The notes under the pieces are model-generated. The model ran no database searches. It saw nothing but the letters and a program-made list of their open reading frames with translations, and was not told where the DNA came from. DNA of 64,000 nt from Megalonaias nervosa (taxonomy: Eukaryota; Mollusca; Bivalvia; Unionida; Unionidae). Below are positions 1 through 12,578 of the stretch, one piece after another (position 1 is the stretch's first letter; each line of letters begins with the position of its first letter). The stretch lies in assembly GCA_016617855.1 (NCBI GenBank), contig JAECUM010001073.1, forward strand, positions 1 to 64,000. The letters run 5' to 3'. The position numbers and the translations under genes were made by a program.

Positions 1-39
1 TATATATATATATATATATATATATTAAAGAACAACAAT

Positions 40-2060
40 ACACGATTATGTGTGGATTGTTACTGAAGTAGCATATGGACGAGGTCTAGCCCACATTAGA
101 AGTACATAAATTGATGGAAATGAATTACGTATACTCGGTAATCATGAATAGCAAAATCATACTATACTTGGAAGTAGAGTACAAATCCTCATTCTGTTAT
201 CCTAGTTGAAGTGACCCTAATTTATATCCTAAGAAATATTTTATTAAGGCCATTTTGGAAAAATTCATATATAAACGATTTACGAATCCGGACATGATCC
301 AGTTGCTTTTCGCATAGCGACATAAGGGCCAAGTCTTCTGGCAAGGCATAGTTGTTGAAGGAATCAAGAAAAAGTGTTGTTTTCTGCTTCTTTTATCATC
401 ATCGTCATTTTCATAATTTATTATCATCATCATTGTCAACGGAATTGTTATCGCTATCATGGCAAAATAATTTTCTGGTATGCCCAAGAAAACTTGCAAA
501 ACTCACGCTTAGGAGGTGCACTTATTATTGTCATGCAATGTTTTCATTTGTTTATGTAATATTTGTATGTACTTTGGCTCTAGACAAGTCAAGCACATTA
601 GAGTTGGGATTTGAATTATATATTTTGATTTCGACTTTCTATTATCATCACCAGGCATGTGCTCGTTATAGAAGTCAGAGCTTTCAAAAGCAGCGGCGGA
701 TCTAGGGGATGGGGGGGGGGATAACGTCAATCAATTAACTCTTAAAAGAAAAGTTAGCATCAAACAAACGGAACGTTTCTTTTTTAAGATGGGTAGTGAA
801 ATGATACCAGGTAAACGCTTACAATGCATTATTTCTCGGCACCCCACTGTGTTTTCCGTCTAACAGACCTCTCGACGTCTGACACCTCAAACGAAACTAA
901 ATTATATATCTGGACCCTCTCCTGGAGAGTTATCAATTATTTTACGATGTATGTGAAGCCTTTAAGGGCAAAGAACTAAAGAACATGTGTTTAAACAACA
1001 TCATTCATTGTAGTAAAACTCATGGATCAGTGGAACACGCGATTAATGGATTCCGTATTTCGAATATAAACTATTTCAATCCTGGAAGCCACTGTATGCC
1101 GTTTTCTAGTGGGTTCTCTAACTTCATAGTGTATACTACGTTTGTTCTAAATAATGTATAGTGTCATCTATCGATTGTGTAATGCTGAAATGTTATTAAA
1201 AGGAAATCTGTAATCTCAACCAATAAGAAAGTCTATACAATGTTCATTTTTCAGCTCAATGAGCAACTAAAGATTTGATATACTCTTAACAAAAATAGAT
1301 TTCTCTAACACCATCTAGTCTGACCTCAAAATATATCGTATCTACATCTGATTCCAAGGTCCAAATCTTGCTCAGTTTGTGCTTAACAAGTCGTCTGACT
1401 GATGACTCGTTCCAGTGGTGCTACCTTAGTTATGTGACTGACATTGTTCAAGTTCTGCACCATGCCGAACGTATGGTATAATTATTGAAATCGAACCTTC
1501 ACGTCCTTGTGGATTGATATAAACATTTGCGACTCGTCTCTTGAAATAATTAATTATATTAAGGAAAGCATTCCCCCACTGCAGAGTAATTAGTATTCTA
1601 CGAAGAAACATGTAATGAAATTACGGATTTCTCTTAGGACAATCAAATTCATAAAAGACACAATAAGGCTATTAAACATTACACGACTTCTCTTAGGAAT
1701 AGCAGATCCATAGAATACTCGCATATCCGCTTTCCACCATATAGAAAATGAATAGAACAAAATATCACCTTTGCAAATGAAACGAAATACCGTCTATGTA
1801 CGTTCAGAGTTACAAAAGAGAACAAAAGCATTGAACATTCGAATGTCACTTATACGTGCTAAAGGAGTTTCTAAACTGCCAGCAACTTGTTTGTGTAAAG
1901 TAGGGCGGAATGAGATGTAATTTTGCACTTGAATTGCTTGCTATGCTGCGCAGGATTCGAATTATGGGAAGAAACACTCTCTCAGGTGACCAGACACCTT
2001 TTTTGTATGTAATTGGATACAAATTAAACTTAGAAAATTGTAAATGTGTGAAGGAAGTAT
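40..2060. repeat. Segmental duplication unit A, copy 1
   Basis: This stretch aligns by eye, with many substitutions and small indels, to 6,125-8,120. Shared landmarks include the phrase ACTCGGTAATCATGAATAGC near 135 and 6,210, and the (T)CATCATCGTCATTTTCATAA run near 398 and 6,464. No convincing exon is seen; the open frames are short and not conserved between copies. Near 1,620-1,740 a unit of about 80 bp containing TTCTCTTAGGA is present twice. Confidence 0.75.
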
Positions 2061-2149
2061 ACATTTTCCACATATATTCAGGTGTCTAAAACTTAATGGA
2101 ATTTGGTCTTGCTCTTATTTCACCTCTAAATTCGACAGATGGCTGATCT

Positions 2150-2154
2150 GTGTG

Positions 2155-2220
<66 letters not shown>
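2150..2220. repeat. (GT)n microsatellite
   Basis: Near-perfect dinucleotide run inside unit B; the orthologous run in the other copy is at 11,467-11,518. ORFs across it are low-complexity artefacts. Confidence 0.95.
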
Positions 2221-2224
<4 letters not shown>

Positions 2225-3017
2225 ACATTAGCTTGACAATTTAGTTCCAAGTAATGCAAGAAGAAATGCAAACAGCAACTAAGCAAACCTCTTTTGCACT
2301 GACTCATTGAACTGTAGTGCCCGCAGGTGAAACAAATAAAAAAAAAAAACAACAAAACAAAATAAACAACAACATTATTTCCAACAAACTAATCAATGTG
2401 TGTCTGCTTGTCAGTGTTACTACCTTGTAACAATAAATCATAGGCTTGTTGGTACCACTCTCTATTGCCAACAAATGTATGTCAACACATGCATGAAATA
2501 TTACTTATAGTATATTAGTATGACATTACAAATTTTATCTCGTATATTAAAAGGGAATATCTCATATACTGCCTTTATCAACCAATTAATTGAATGATTA
2601 ATCCTTTTAAATGTATAACTATGTTTTAGATGGAAATGTTCCAATGTCACTTTGTATGTGATTAGGTCTGAATATATTTCAGGGTTAGGTTCTTGATAAC
2701 TGAATGTGATGACTTGTTACAAACAATTTACTGAGCATTGTCACAAATATCCCATCCCTAAAATCGTTATAAAAGGTCTACCCCAAAAACATTTTCCCAC
2801 AAGATATAAATCTGGCCATATCTGAAAAGACATAGCATGGAAGTCTGTCTTTCAATTCTGTCGGTGGGTTTCAGGCTGCTTTAAAAATATGATATAGCCC
2901 TCCCTTGGCAAGAAGAATAATGCGATATCAATTGATATGTTTGTTCGCCTATTTCCTTCCTTTTCAGTTTCGTCCATACAGAACATAAGTGAAAAGTTAT
3001 GTTTTCTTTCATTATAG

Positions 3018-3111
3018 TGTACATGTATAGAGTGGTGTTTCCTACAAATTTTACACCTGGAGTCGACTATCATAAATGGTATCCAAATAACTCCAACTGT
3101 CCAAAAAGAAG
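3018..3111 (+). pseudogene. Broken copy of cysteine-rich exon 4
   Basis: This is the counterpart of the exon at 12,390-12,481. The acceptor (TTATAG) is kept and much of the encoded segment is recognisable, including a DY.KWYPNN core and the NCPK end. Relative to the intact copy it lacks one base early in the exon and gains three near the end, so the reading phase no longer fits. The first bases after it are GTTCTA rather than GTAATA. With no exons 1-3 between units A and B in this copy, it is most likely a dead exon. Confidence 0.65.
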
Positions 3112-3115
3112 GTTC

Positions 3116-3137
3116 TATCTATCTATCTATCTATCTG

Positions 3138-3224
<87 letters not shown>
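3116..3224. repeat. (ATCT)n then (TA)n microsatellite
   Basis: A tetranucleotide run passes into about 40 TA units, starting right after the broken exon 4 donor. The second duplication copy has (TA)n at the same place (12,485-12,575). Confidence 0.95.
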
Positions 3225-3226
<2 letters not shown>

Positions 3227-4860
3227 AAAGTGCTTAGTGTATTGAATCCATCAATAGCCAGAGCGTAGGCATCTCCACATTTCACTACAACATAGGACAA
3301 GGATTCTAATGTAGTCAACAGTTGTTTTTTTTTGTTGTTTTTTTTTTCTGACAGTTACCGTTTCTAAATTAGGCCCAATGTCAAGCCTAAACAGCACTTT
3401 TAATGAACATTTGATGAGATATATTTAAGTTATGACTATTTAGAGTAAAAGATTACAATTACTTTGTTATATCACTTTAACTCAGGGAAAATAACAAAAA
3501 TTCTCACTGTGATTGTTAAGGCGTAACATCTTCAGTCAGCGACTAATTAACAGGATTATAATGGACGTCGTCACAAATATTATGTGACAGGACCGGCAAA
3601 TCACACGTGTGTATTATGAATGACCTTTTCAAGGGGAATTTTTCAAAGCCACATTAATTTTTCTATTAATTCTTTTCGGCCATTTAGCGACATTCATTCT
3701 ATTAAATTAGATATTTAGTATACCACTAGTCATAGGCTTGTTCTGTAGTTCACAGAATAATGCTTTGACTGTTACTTATACTCAAATTTTACTTTCATAA
3801 TAATTATTTATAGTCAACACCAAGATTTCATGAACAATCTTTAAAAGTCATAGTTGTTTAGCAAGTACTTATATAAAAAAATCTAGCAATGTATTTCATA
3901 ATGGGGAGACTGCTGAAATGATATATTGAAAATATTTGCGTTTCGCAGATCACTGCGCAAAGTCATTGAATGTGCGTACTGAGATCCATGCGTAATAATA
4001 CTAGTAGAAGAATTGGAAAACATTGTCAAAACTACAGAGAAGCATAACATGGTTTTTAAGTTACGGAAGTAAGATACGACACCTAGTGGATAGAGACCAT
4101 GTAAAGTCATTTAGTAGTCTGGTTTTCTTGGAGTAGATATACCAGGTTTGAAAAGTAGGAAAACGTGCACGAGTTTCTTTTAGCACTTTAGTTTACAACA
4201 ACCGTACTTGTTTCGTCTCTCGCGTTGTCCTATAGGGATTATTTGATTCCACTTTTGAAAGACAGTAATTGTTACTTTATGACAGTCGTCCTTTAGGAGT
4301 TGGTATTTTAAATTGCGCTGCTAAGAAACTTCCTCATCATTTTATAAGGCGATACCTGGATACGTATTTTTTAAAAATGATGTGTGACTAAAATTGATAT
4401 AGTAAGTAAACCTTTAAAATTTCCTAAACGTACGTGCATACTCTTCCTAGCTCTCTGATAACAGGAGTTAGAACGGGTCTCTGCATAGTTTACCTGGGTC
4501 TATTTGTGCAGGATGTCTATGTTACTATAGGGCACAAAAAAAAAAAATCAATTTTTTTCCACGCATCTCAGGATTGATCATTCGAAGGAGAAACTTTAAT
4601 ACCATTAAAATTATCTGCTGTTCGTATTGTCTGATAACAATCTCCTTGCAAGTGCTCACTATAAATATTCAGACCCGAAAGGTCCCACTATTGGCATCCA
4701 GAAGTATTCATCAGGCACCTGCGGTGACATTGTAAGTTTCAAAAAGCATAGAAATACCAATACCTAAAATTAACGCATATGTCAACTTATTCTTAAATAA
4801 TTTTAATTTGTTTATTTGTTATGCTTAAATACCTTCAGCCACTCAGGGACCTTCATCTTT

Positions 4861-4862
<2 letters not shown>

Positions 4863-4940
<78 letters not shown>
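4863..4940. repeat. (TA)n microsatellite
   Basis: Perfect TA run within unit B copy 1; the corresponding place in copy 2 (about 14,222) has only a short remnant. Confidence 0.95.
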
Positions 4941-5804
4941 TGTGTTATTGACATTTTGTAGGAACATTAGGTCTCAAACATAAGACGAGAACCTTTCTAG
5001 CCTGAAAGGAAGCCTGGCTGGTGACACTGAACAAACCTGCATATGTCGGAAATGGATTTCGGTCTCTCCCTTTCTAAATTACGTTGCGCAGCCATTTTAG
5101 TATGTCATTATTGCAATTCTAATAAACACTAGTCGCAGTACATTGGCTTTTATTGCAACAATACTAGTATTCTTATTTCCAGCTTTCCATACCGGTTACT
5201 GTCGCCGTATTTGTCCATCCGGTCGATCCAGTGTGTATGTTCACTTGGTTTAGACCACTCGGAAGGCGATATCAGCCTCCGTACAGCTTTCTCCACCCCT
5301 TGAGGTGTACATCTCCTCTTGGTCTCCTTCATCTATCACTTACTTGCTTATTACTTTCAGGTTTCTCCACCTGTAACGCCACTTTATATGATCAACAGGT
5401 TTCTGTCCATAATGAAACACATACAAATCTTAGAGCACACTACGAGCTGAGCACACACTACATATACATTTATAACTGACATACAGCCCAGCACCCAGGC
5501 ACTTACCCTCCACCCCCACCCCTTAAAAATACAAACAACATAATTCTGACCTAGGAAAGATCTCTTTCGACTACGACTTGTGTGTAGCCCTGAAAGGGCA
5601 TCGATTAGTGTTACTCACAGCGTTGAAACACCCGAACTGAGATACTGCTTCAAGCTAATCCGATTCACTTCGACAAACCGCTCGGAATTCACAAGTACAC
5701 ATTAGTACACGAAAAATAATAAGTATCACAAGGTAGGAAAATTTACAACTCAGAATTATTCGACTCGAATGTGACTCTCACACGTAACCAATTAAAGCAG
5801 TGGC

Positions 5805-5930
5805 TGATTAACGGGCTTGAGGTTAGTTAATTAACGGGACAGATGTTAATGGATTAATGGGATTGAGGTTAATGGATTAATGGAATTGAGGCTAATGGAT
5901 TAATGGGAGTTAGGTGGTACTATGACTACT
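5805..5930. repeat. Minisatellite, about 23-bp unit
   Basis: About four imperfect copies of a unit close to TTAATGGATTAATGGGATTG, lying between unit B copy 1 and unit A copy 2. Confidence 0.75.
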
Positions 5931-6124
5931 TGAGGGTAAAAATATTTTTTAAGCATCCGCAACAAGCTGAAATAAACTAGTTAAAACATAATATATTTAA
6001 AGGTTTAATTCCTTTAGAAACAGTCATGTAAAGTTTTGCAGTCACAACGGTTTCTCTGTTTTATTTGTTTAACTTGTCTATGTTTTGCATTTGCCTTGGA
6101 AAATGACTCATTAAGAATATAAAA

Positions 6125-8120
6125 TGGTGGATTGTTACTTAATTAGCATATGCACAAAGTCTAGCCCACATTCGAAGAACATAAATTGATGCAAACGCAT
6201 ATAGTATACTCGGTAATCATGAATAGCAAAATTATACTAAGCTTGCAAGTAGAGTACATCCTGTTACGCTAGTATACTTGACCCTATTTAATGTTCTAAT
6301 AAAGGTTATATTAAGGTCATTTTGGAGGAAGTCATATATAAACGATTTACGAATCCGAACATGTTCTAGATTTTGTTCGCATAACAACATAAGGGCGAAG
6401 TCTTCTGGCAAGGCATAGTTGCTGAAGGAATCAAGGTAAAATGATGTTTTGTGCTTCCTTTATCATCATCGTCATTTTCATAATTTTATGATCATCACCA
6501 TCGATGTCGTAATTGTCATCGCTATAATGGTAAAATCATTTTCACGGACGCCCATTAAAACTTGCAAAAGGCCTACCTAAGATGTGCACTTATTATTTGC
6601 ATGCCCCGCCGGGCCAAGTTTTCCTTTTTTATGTAATATTTCTATGTGATTTCTTTCTAGACATGATATGCACATGTAAGCACATTATAGTTGGCATTGG
6701 AATCATATATTTAGATCTCGACAATCGATTATCGTCACTATTTTTGTGGTCGTGATAGGAGTCAGAGTTTTCAAAAGAATTGGCGGACCTGGGGGATGGA
6801 GGGATGGGCGTGAAAGCCACCAACTCCATTACTAAAAGATACATAAGCTTCAAACAACCAGAACGTTTCTTAGACGTTTTCTTTAAGTTGGGAGGTTAAA
6901 TTGTACCATGTAAAAGTTTAAAACGCAATACCTTTTGGCGTCTGACTGTGTTTTCCATCCCACAGATCTCTCGACTTCTGCCTCCTCAAACTAAATGGAC
7001 CCTCTACTGAAGAGTTGTCAATTATTTGGCGATGTATTTGACACCAAAAACTAACTAAGATCTGTTTAAACAACAACATGTATTTTAGTAAAACTCATTG
7101 AAGAGTACATTAATCGATGAATGGATCCCGTATTTCGAAGATATTCCATTTCAGTCTTAGAGGCCACTGTATATTCTTTTCTAGTAGATTTCCTAACTTC
7201 ACCGTGTTTATAACGTTTGTACTGAATAAAGTATAGTGCTATCTACCGGTTGTTTAATGCTAAATTGATTTTTAAAAGAAATCGCTAACTCCTATTAGTC
7301 TCACCTCCAAGTATATTGTATACATCTCATTCCAAAGTCCAAATCTTGCTCAGATTGTGCTTAACAAAGTCGTCTGATCGATGATTGTTCTCAATGATGC
7401 TACCTTGATTATGTGACTTTGTTCAACTTCTACACCCTGCCTAATGTATGGTAGAATTATCAATCTGAAACCTTCATGTCGTCGTGGATTGATATAAACG
7501 TTTGCGACTCCTCTCTTGAAATAATTGATTATATTAATTAATAAATACCCCATGTATAGTAATTAATAAACTACAAAGACAAAAGTAATGAATAAAAAAT
7601 GGTCATTGAAATCGTAGGTAATTTACTATTTGCCAACATATAGACTATTAATTGGCAAAGCAATGAAAGAAAATGAGAGATCTTTGTGTCCAGCAAAAAA
7701 TTAAGGCTATTTAAAATTACGGACTTCTCTTAGTAATAGCAAATTCATGGAAGACACGGTAAGGCTATTTAACATAACGTAATTTCTATTAAGGAATAGC
7801 AGAGCAATAGAATACTCACGGGTCCACCATCCACCATAAAGAACATGAATAAGACAAAGAACCACAGTTGCAAATGGAACGAAAGACCGTCTGTGTACGT
7901 TCAGGTTTACAAACGAGAACAAGAGTATAGAACATTCGAATGTCGCTTATACGGGCTAAAGGAGTTTCTGAACTGCCAGCAGCTTCTTTGTGTAAAGTAT
8001 GGCGGAATGAGACGCAGCTTGTCACTAGAGTCGCTTGGCATGCTAAGCAGAATTTCATATCTGGGAAGAGACACTTTTTCAGGCTACCAAACACCCCTTT
8101 TAAATGTAATTGAATACAAA
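6125..8120. repeat. Segmental duplication unit A, copy 2
   Basis: This is the second copy of the 40-2,060 segment. Open frames near its end (7,816-8,145 minus, 7,845-8,132 plus) are not conserved with copy 1, so I do not call a gene here. Confidence 0.75.
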
Positions 8121-8151
8121 AAAAATTCATAAAGATTGTCAACATGTTTTA

Positions 8152-8271
<120 letters not shown>

Positions 8272-8433
8272 TTTCCGGTGGCGATTACTATTTGCTTATA
8301 TGATTATATGAATTTGTAGAGAGGGAATTGGATAACAGTCATTGAATATTCAAACTCTACATGATGACCAAATGCACAGAAGAATGAAGCACTAAATATG
8401 ATTGCAAGTAATATGTAATACTATTTTCACAAC

Positions 8434-9274
8434 TGTTGTGTATATTTAATTTAATTGTTTGTTAGTTGAAAAAAAAATATCATTTCGTTACATGCTATTG
8501 TAATGTAACATTGTATGCTGGACTTGTCCTTGTCCAAAATTGAGTTTATTTCTGCTTTACCTGATTGATTTTTTATTTCACTTATGTAAACAACTAGTAC
8601 ATAGTCAAATTATTCTCTCTTTGTATGGGCTTCATATCAGGGTCATTATTAACAGAAGAAACAAATATGTTTATTGGGGTCTAAGTTTTGGAATTTCATG
8701 AGTGTAATTCATGTTATGGTTTCTATTTTATAAACAGCAGGTTCGTTCTAGAAGGTTATTTTCAATTAGGTAGTGGGTTTATTTTTCTCTTTTTAGAAAA
8801 TGCTAATTGTGTCCTGAGGTCAAGTATAGAACTATATATAATTGTAATTTTATTTCTTCAAATTATTGAATTCAAGTGATTCTTTTCTCTGGAAATACAA
8901 AATTGCTCTGATAAAATTCTTGGATAGAGACTTTCGCTTGAACTTATACTGAATTCAAAACTGAAATTGTATTACTGTGATTTAACAAAAGACTGTTGAT
9001 ACATCAACACCCTATAAGGCATAACGGACACGTCATCGCCTTGAGTTTTTAGATTTCTCCGATTCTTGTACTGAATTTTATTCAGGACTTTAAATTATTA
9101 GGACTTGTGTCTGTAATTCTTGGATTATTTTGGGATTTAATTCGCAATACCGTAAGTTCATTTTCCTCATTTTCACTTTGTATTCTAGGGAAATAAATTA
9201 TTTGTTACATTTTACAAAGCTTGTTGTTCTTCGCTCTTTTCTGTTACTTATTGTACTAGCATAGACTCGTAACA
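8434..9274 (+). mobile_element. Solo LTR of the Gmr1-like retrotransposon family
   Basis: It starts TGTTGTGTATAT and ends GTAACA. It is clearly related to the LTR at 16,145-17,043 (opposite strand) and the one at 54,491-55,322 (opposite strand). Shared landmarks are an early TGTAACATTGTATG motif, TTCTAGAAGGTTATTTTC in the middle, and a CACTTTGTATTC...AATAAATTAT block near the 3' end that looks like a polyadenylation region. No internal retrotransposon coding sequence flanks it. I could not identify a clean target duplication. Confidence 0.7.
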
Positions 9275-9297
9275 CAATCCTGGTCCATACTTGTTCC

Positions 9298-9376
9298 TAT
9301 TCATTCATTCGTCCATTCATTCATTCATTCATTCATTCATTCATTCATTCATTCATTCATTCATTCATTCATTCAG
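9298..9376. repeat. (ATTC)n microsatellite
   Basis: About 18 tetranucleotide units. Confidence 0.95.
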
Positions 9377-9964
9377 TCACTACATGAATGAGTTTTGTTC
9401 CTATTACATTCAGAAATTCAAAGATTCGAACTATAATCTTCAATAAGTGTTTAGGTTTTTCGATTTTGCCTTGTAAGTACTGTTCCTTTTGGTATGCCCC
9501 GTTCAATTGAAGACTTTGCATGTTGAGAAGCTAGCCAGCTTTGATTAGGCAAAGAAACCACAAAAGCAACAACCTAGTTTGGTGCTGTACGGCACAGCAA
9601 CACAGGCAGGCCATTTATTGCTGAGGGAAATGGAGCATGGTGCCTTGCCGAGGGATACATCGCTGTAGCCGACTAAGGTTAATCCAATGGTAGGAAATGA
9701 ATCTGTGCTATTTCCATCGCGCGAATGGCATGCGTATCGCTGCGCCAGGCATCAAGAAAGCGAAAGAAGAGCCAACAATCATCCATTTTTGTTTTCAAGA
9801 TATCAACTCTCACTTAGTTTTGTGATCAAACAATTCACGTTTAATATATATAATCGGTAAAAAGACGTTTCACATTGTGACAGATCTTATGAGGATTTTT
9901 GAAAAACAATTTTGAAATATACTTTTTATCCTGCTTCATCAGTGCGCAATATTTATTCCAGAAA

Positions 9965-10041
9965 ATGAAGTATATTGACTTAGTTGCAGTGTTATCCTTG
10001 GCCCTAGTCGTAAAGAATGTACTTACAGACTGTCCAAAAAG

Positions 10042-10119
<78 letters not shown>

Positions 10120-11054
10120 AGAGATCTCATTCTATACCCCTTATTACTCATTACTCAGTAGTGGAACACAGTTATACATAACTATATTCTAAGTTGTAGA
10201 ACGCTTTAAAATTCAAAGAATTACTGATAACGTTGAGCTACAAACAATGCATTTTGATAAAAAGAATAACTATTTCGGTAAAATGATTAAAACTGGGGGA
10301 GACGGACATAGGTAGATTTCCAATAACTTTTATCTTTCAGCAACAAATAAATTTTTCTAAATTTGTGATGGCCATACTGCACACAATAATCTCATAATTC
10401 AACGATTAATGTACTTTGTCCTACATTCCAGTGAATGCGAATGTGGTCAAGCTTGCGTTGACGGTACGAATAAATGGTGCAGAGATAACACCGTCCCAAA
10501 CTGTTTGTGCAATAAAGGTATTCTTCCTGTATTTCTACTGTTTTGTTATCATTATATCATATAGGCATATTATAGAGATTTAACATATTGTTTTTTCTAG
10601 TAGTAGTTCGGTTTTGGAGGAATGCTTTATTTTTACATTGATATAACAACTTATTTCATTAGCACACTATATCTGCAGTTGCGTTGAGATGCAGTTCACA
10701 TGAATTCATACATACCATCCATCTTTCCTTCAATCCTTTCTATCTAGAATATAGCAATAGTTCTTCTGCTATAGCGGAATCCACTGCTACTACTACTACT
10801 ACAACTACTAGTAATGGTGCTGTTGTCTCTGCTGTAAGTGACCCTACCACTATTACTACTACTGCTGCAACTGCTACTACTACTGCTGCTACTGCTACTA
10901 CTACTACTACTACTACTAATCCCTCTAATGATGAAGTTGAGAGAGACGATTATGCTTACCACTACCATCAAAATCATCATCAACACCAACAATATCACAA
11001 TCCATCATCACCAGCGCACACCCAACAAAAACTATCAACACAGCCACGGTCATC

Positions 11055-11104
<50 letters not shown>

Positions 11105-11466
11105 CCTCTTCAAAGTCACAATCAGTAAAAGAGTCACCATTGTTACAGGATGTCTGATATTTGACCAGCTGTTGAACCCCGGAGAGTCACGTACAGTCTA
11201 TTGTAATAATTGCTTCTGTTTCAAAGACTCAGCTGAAGGAGCAGCAGCTGTAAGTAGCAACGTGTATTTAAAAGAAAACGTTATGTGCATCATCTTTTCT
11301 CTCATTAGGATAACATTTTTATATGCATTGTAAGTGTTGATAACATCACTTTTAAGTGCAGTGTTGGTGTCTAAAGCTGAATGGAATTTGGTCTTGCTCT
11401 TATTTCACCTTTCAATCTGATAGATGCAGGTCGAGTCAAATTGATGACTGATCAGTGTTTATGGGC

Positions 11467-11521
<55 letters not shown>

Positions 11522-12481
11522 ACGCCAACTAGAAAATCTAGTTTAAAAGCATGCAAAAATAATGTAAATAACAAGTAAGCAAATATTTCCTCTCCCTTAC
11601 TCACTGAGCTGTAGTGCCTGCAGATTTTTAAAAAAAATGAACAAAAAAGATTATTCCCTCAGTAGCTAATCAATTTGTTTCTCCTTGTCAGTGTTACTAC
11701 CTTGTAACAATAAATCATAGGGTTGATGATACTACTTTTTAATGCCTACAAATATATTTCAACACATACAACTACATGCAATCTATGCTCGTAACTTATA
11801 AGTAAAATAAATAAATTGACTAATAAATAAATGAAATACTATTTGTCAAATACTAGTATGAAATTACAAACTTTGACTCGTATATTAACGAATATATCAT
11901 ATTTAGCCTGTTTCCAAACCCATGACATTGATGATTAAATCGTTTTATATGTATAACTATGTTTTAGATGGAGAATTTTCAACGTCTCTTTCTTATGTGA
12001 TTTGGTGTGAATATGTTTCAGAGTTAAGTTCTTGATAATTGAATGCTAGGATTTTAGTCTTAATACAGTTGTTGCATACGATTTAACGATCATGTGCACA
12101 AATATCCCATCTCTAAAACGTATTCATGTGAACACAATCGGTATAAAAGATCTTCCCCCAAAATAGTTTACAAGAGGAGATAAATCTGTCCGTATCTGAA
12201 AAAATAAAAAACAGCATGGACGCCAGTCTTATAATACTGACAGTGTGTTTCAGGTTACTTTAAAATCATGATATTTCCACCCTCCCCCTTATGAAGAATA
12301 ATGCCATATCAATTGATATTTTATTTCCTTACTTTTAAATTTCTGCCATACAGAACAAAAGTAATAAATTATGTCGTCTTTCACTTTAGTGTACACGCAT
12401 GAAGTGGTGTTTGCCTAAAGATTTTACAAGAGGAGTTGACTATCCTAAATGGTATCCAAATAACCCCAACTGTCCAAGAAG
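9965..12481 (+). CDS. Secreted cysteine-rich protein with VWC-like module (4 exons, 3'-incomplete)
   Basis: Proposed exons are 9,965-10,041, 10,432-10,517, 11,149-11,249 and 12,390-12,481. Every intron starts GT and ends AG, and the phases agree (2, 1, 0, then 2 at the last donor). Exon 1 gives a signal peptide ([20 protein letters not shown]) ending at Asp-Cys-Pro-Lys. Exon 2 adds six cysteines (CEC, C, C, CLC). Exon 3 has an NPGE motif then C.NCFC, the pattern of a von Willebrand factor C module, and exon 4 contributes C....WC and NCPR. The last donor repeats the phase and CPK/R ending of exon 1, so the module may repeat. No continuing exon or stop was found downstream. It is probably an extracellular or matrix peptide; a toxin or defence peptide is possible. 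Splicing is inferred, not shown. Confidence 0.6.
10044..10117. repeat. (TA)n microsatellite starting at a splice donor
   Basis: The run starts immediately after the exon 1 donor GTACA, as the (TA)n after exon 4 does at 12,485. Confidence 0.95.
10785..11105. repeat. (ACT)n/(CTG)n and (ATT)n trinucleotide repeats
   Basis: Low-complexity tract in intron 2, just before exon 3. It makes ORFs encoding poly-Thr, poly-Ser and poly-Leu on both strands, which I do not accept as genes. Confidence 0.9.
11467..11518. repeat. (GT)n microsatellite
   Basis: Orthologous in position to the run at 2,150-2,220. Confidence 0.95.
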
Positions 12482-12482
12482 G

Positions 12483-12484
<2 letters not shown>

Positions 12485-12575
<91 letters not shown>
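12485..12575. repeat. (TA)n microsatellite after exon 4 donor
   Basis: TA run beginning within the donor context GTAATATATA. Confidence 0.95.

Positions 12576-12578
<3 letters not shown>

Larger units (their letters stand above)
2070..5790. repeat. Segmental duplication unit B, copy 1
   Basis: It is homologous to 11,345-15,120. Both copies begin with a stretch containing TGGAATTTGGTCTTGCTCTT followed by a (GT)n tract, contain one cysteine-rich exon followed directly by a long (TA)n tract, and end near a shared AGTACACGAAAAATAATAA motif. In this copy unit B follows unit A directly; in the second copy about 3.2 kb with three exons and an LTR lies between them. Confidence 0.75.

Noticed and set aside
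10684..11157. 157-codon plus-strand ORF with poly-Thr and poly-Leu
   Set aside because: Generated by trinucleotide repeats; overlaps intron 2 of the cysteine-rich gene and a minus-strand ORF of equal quality.
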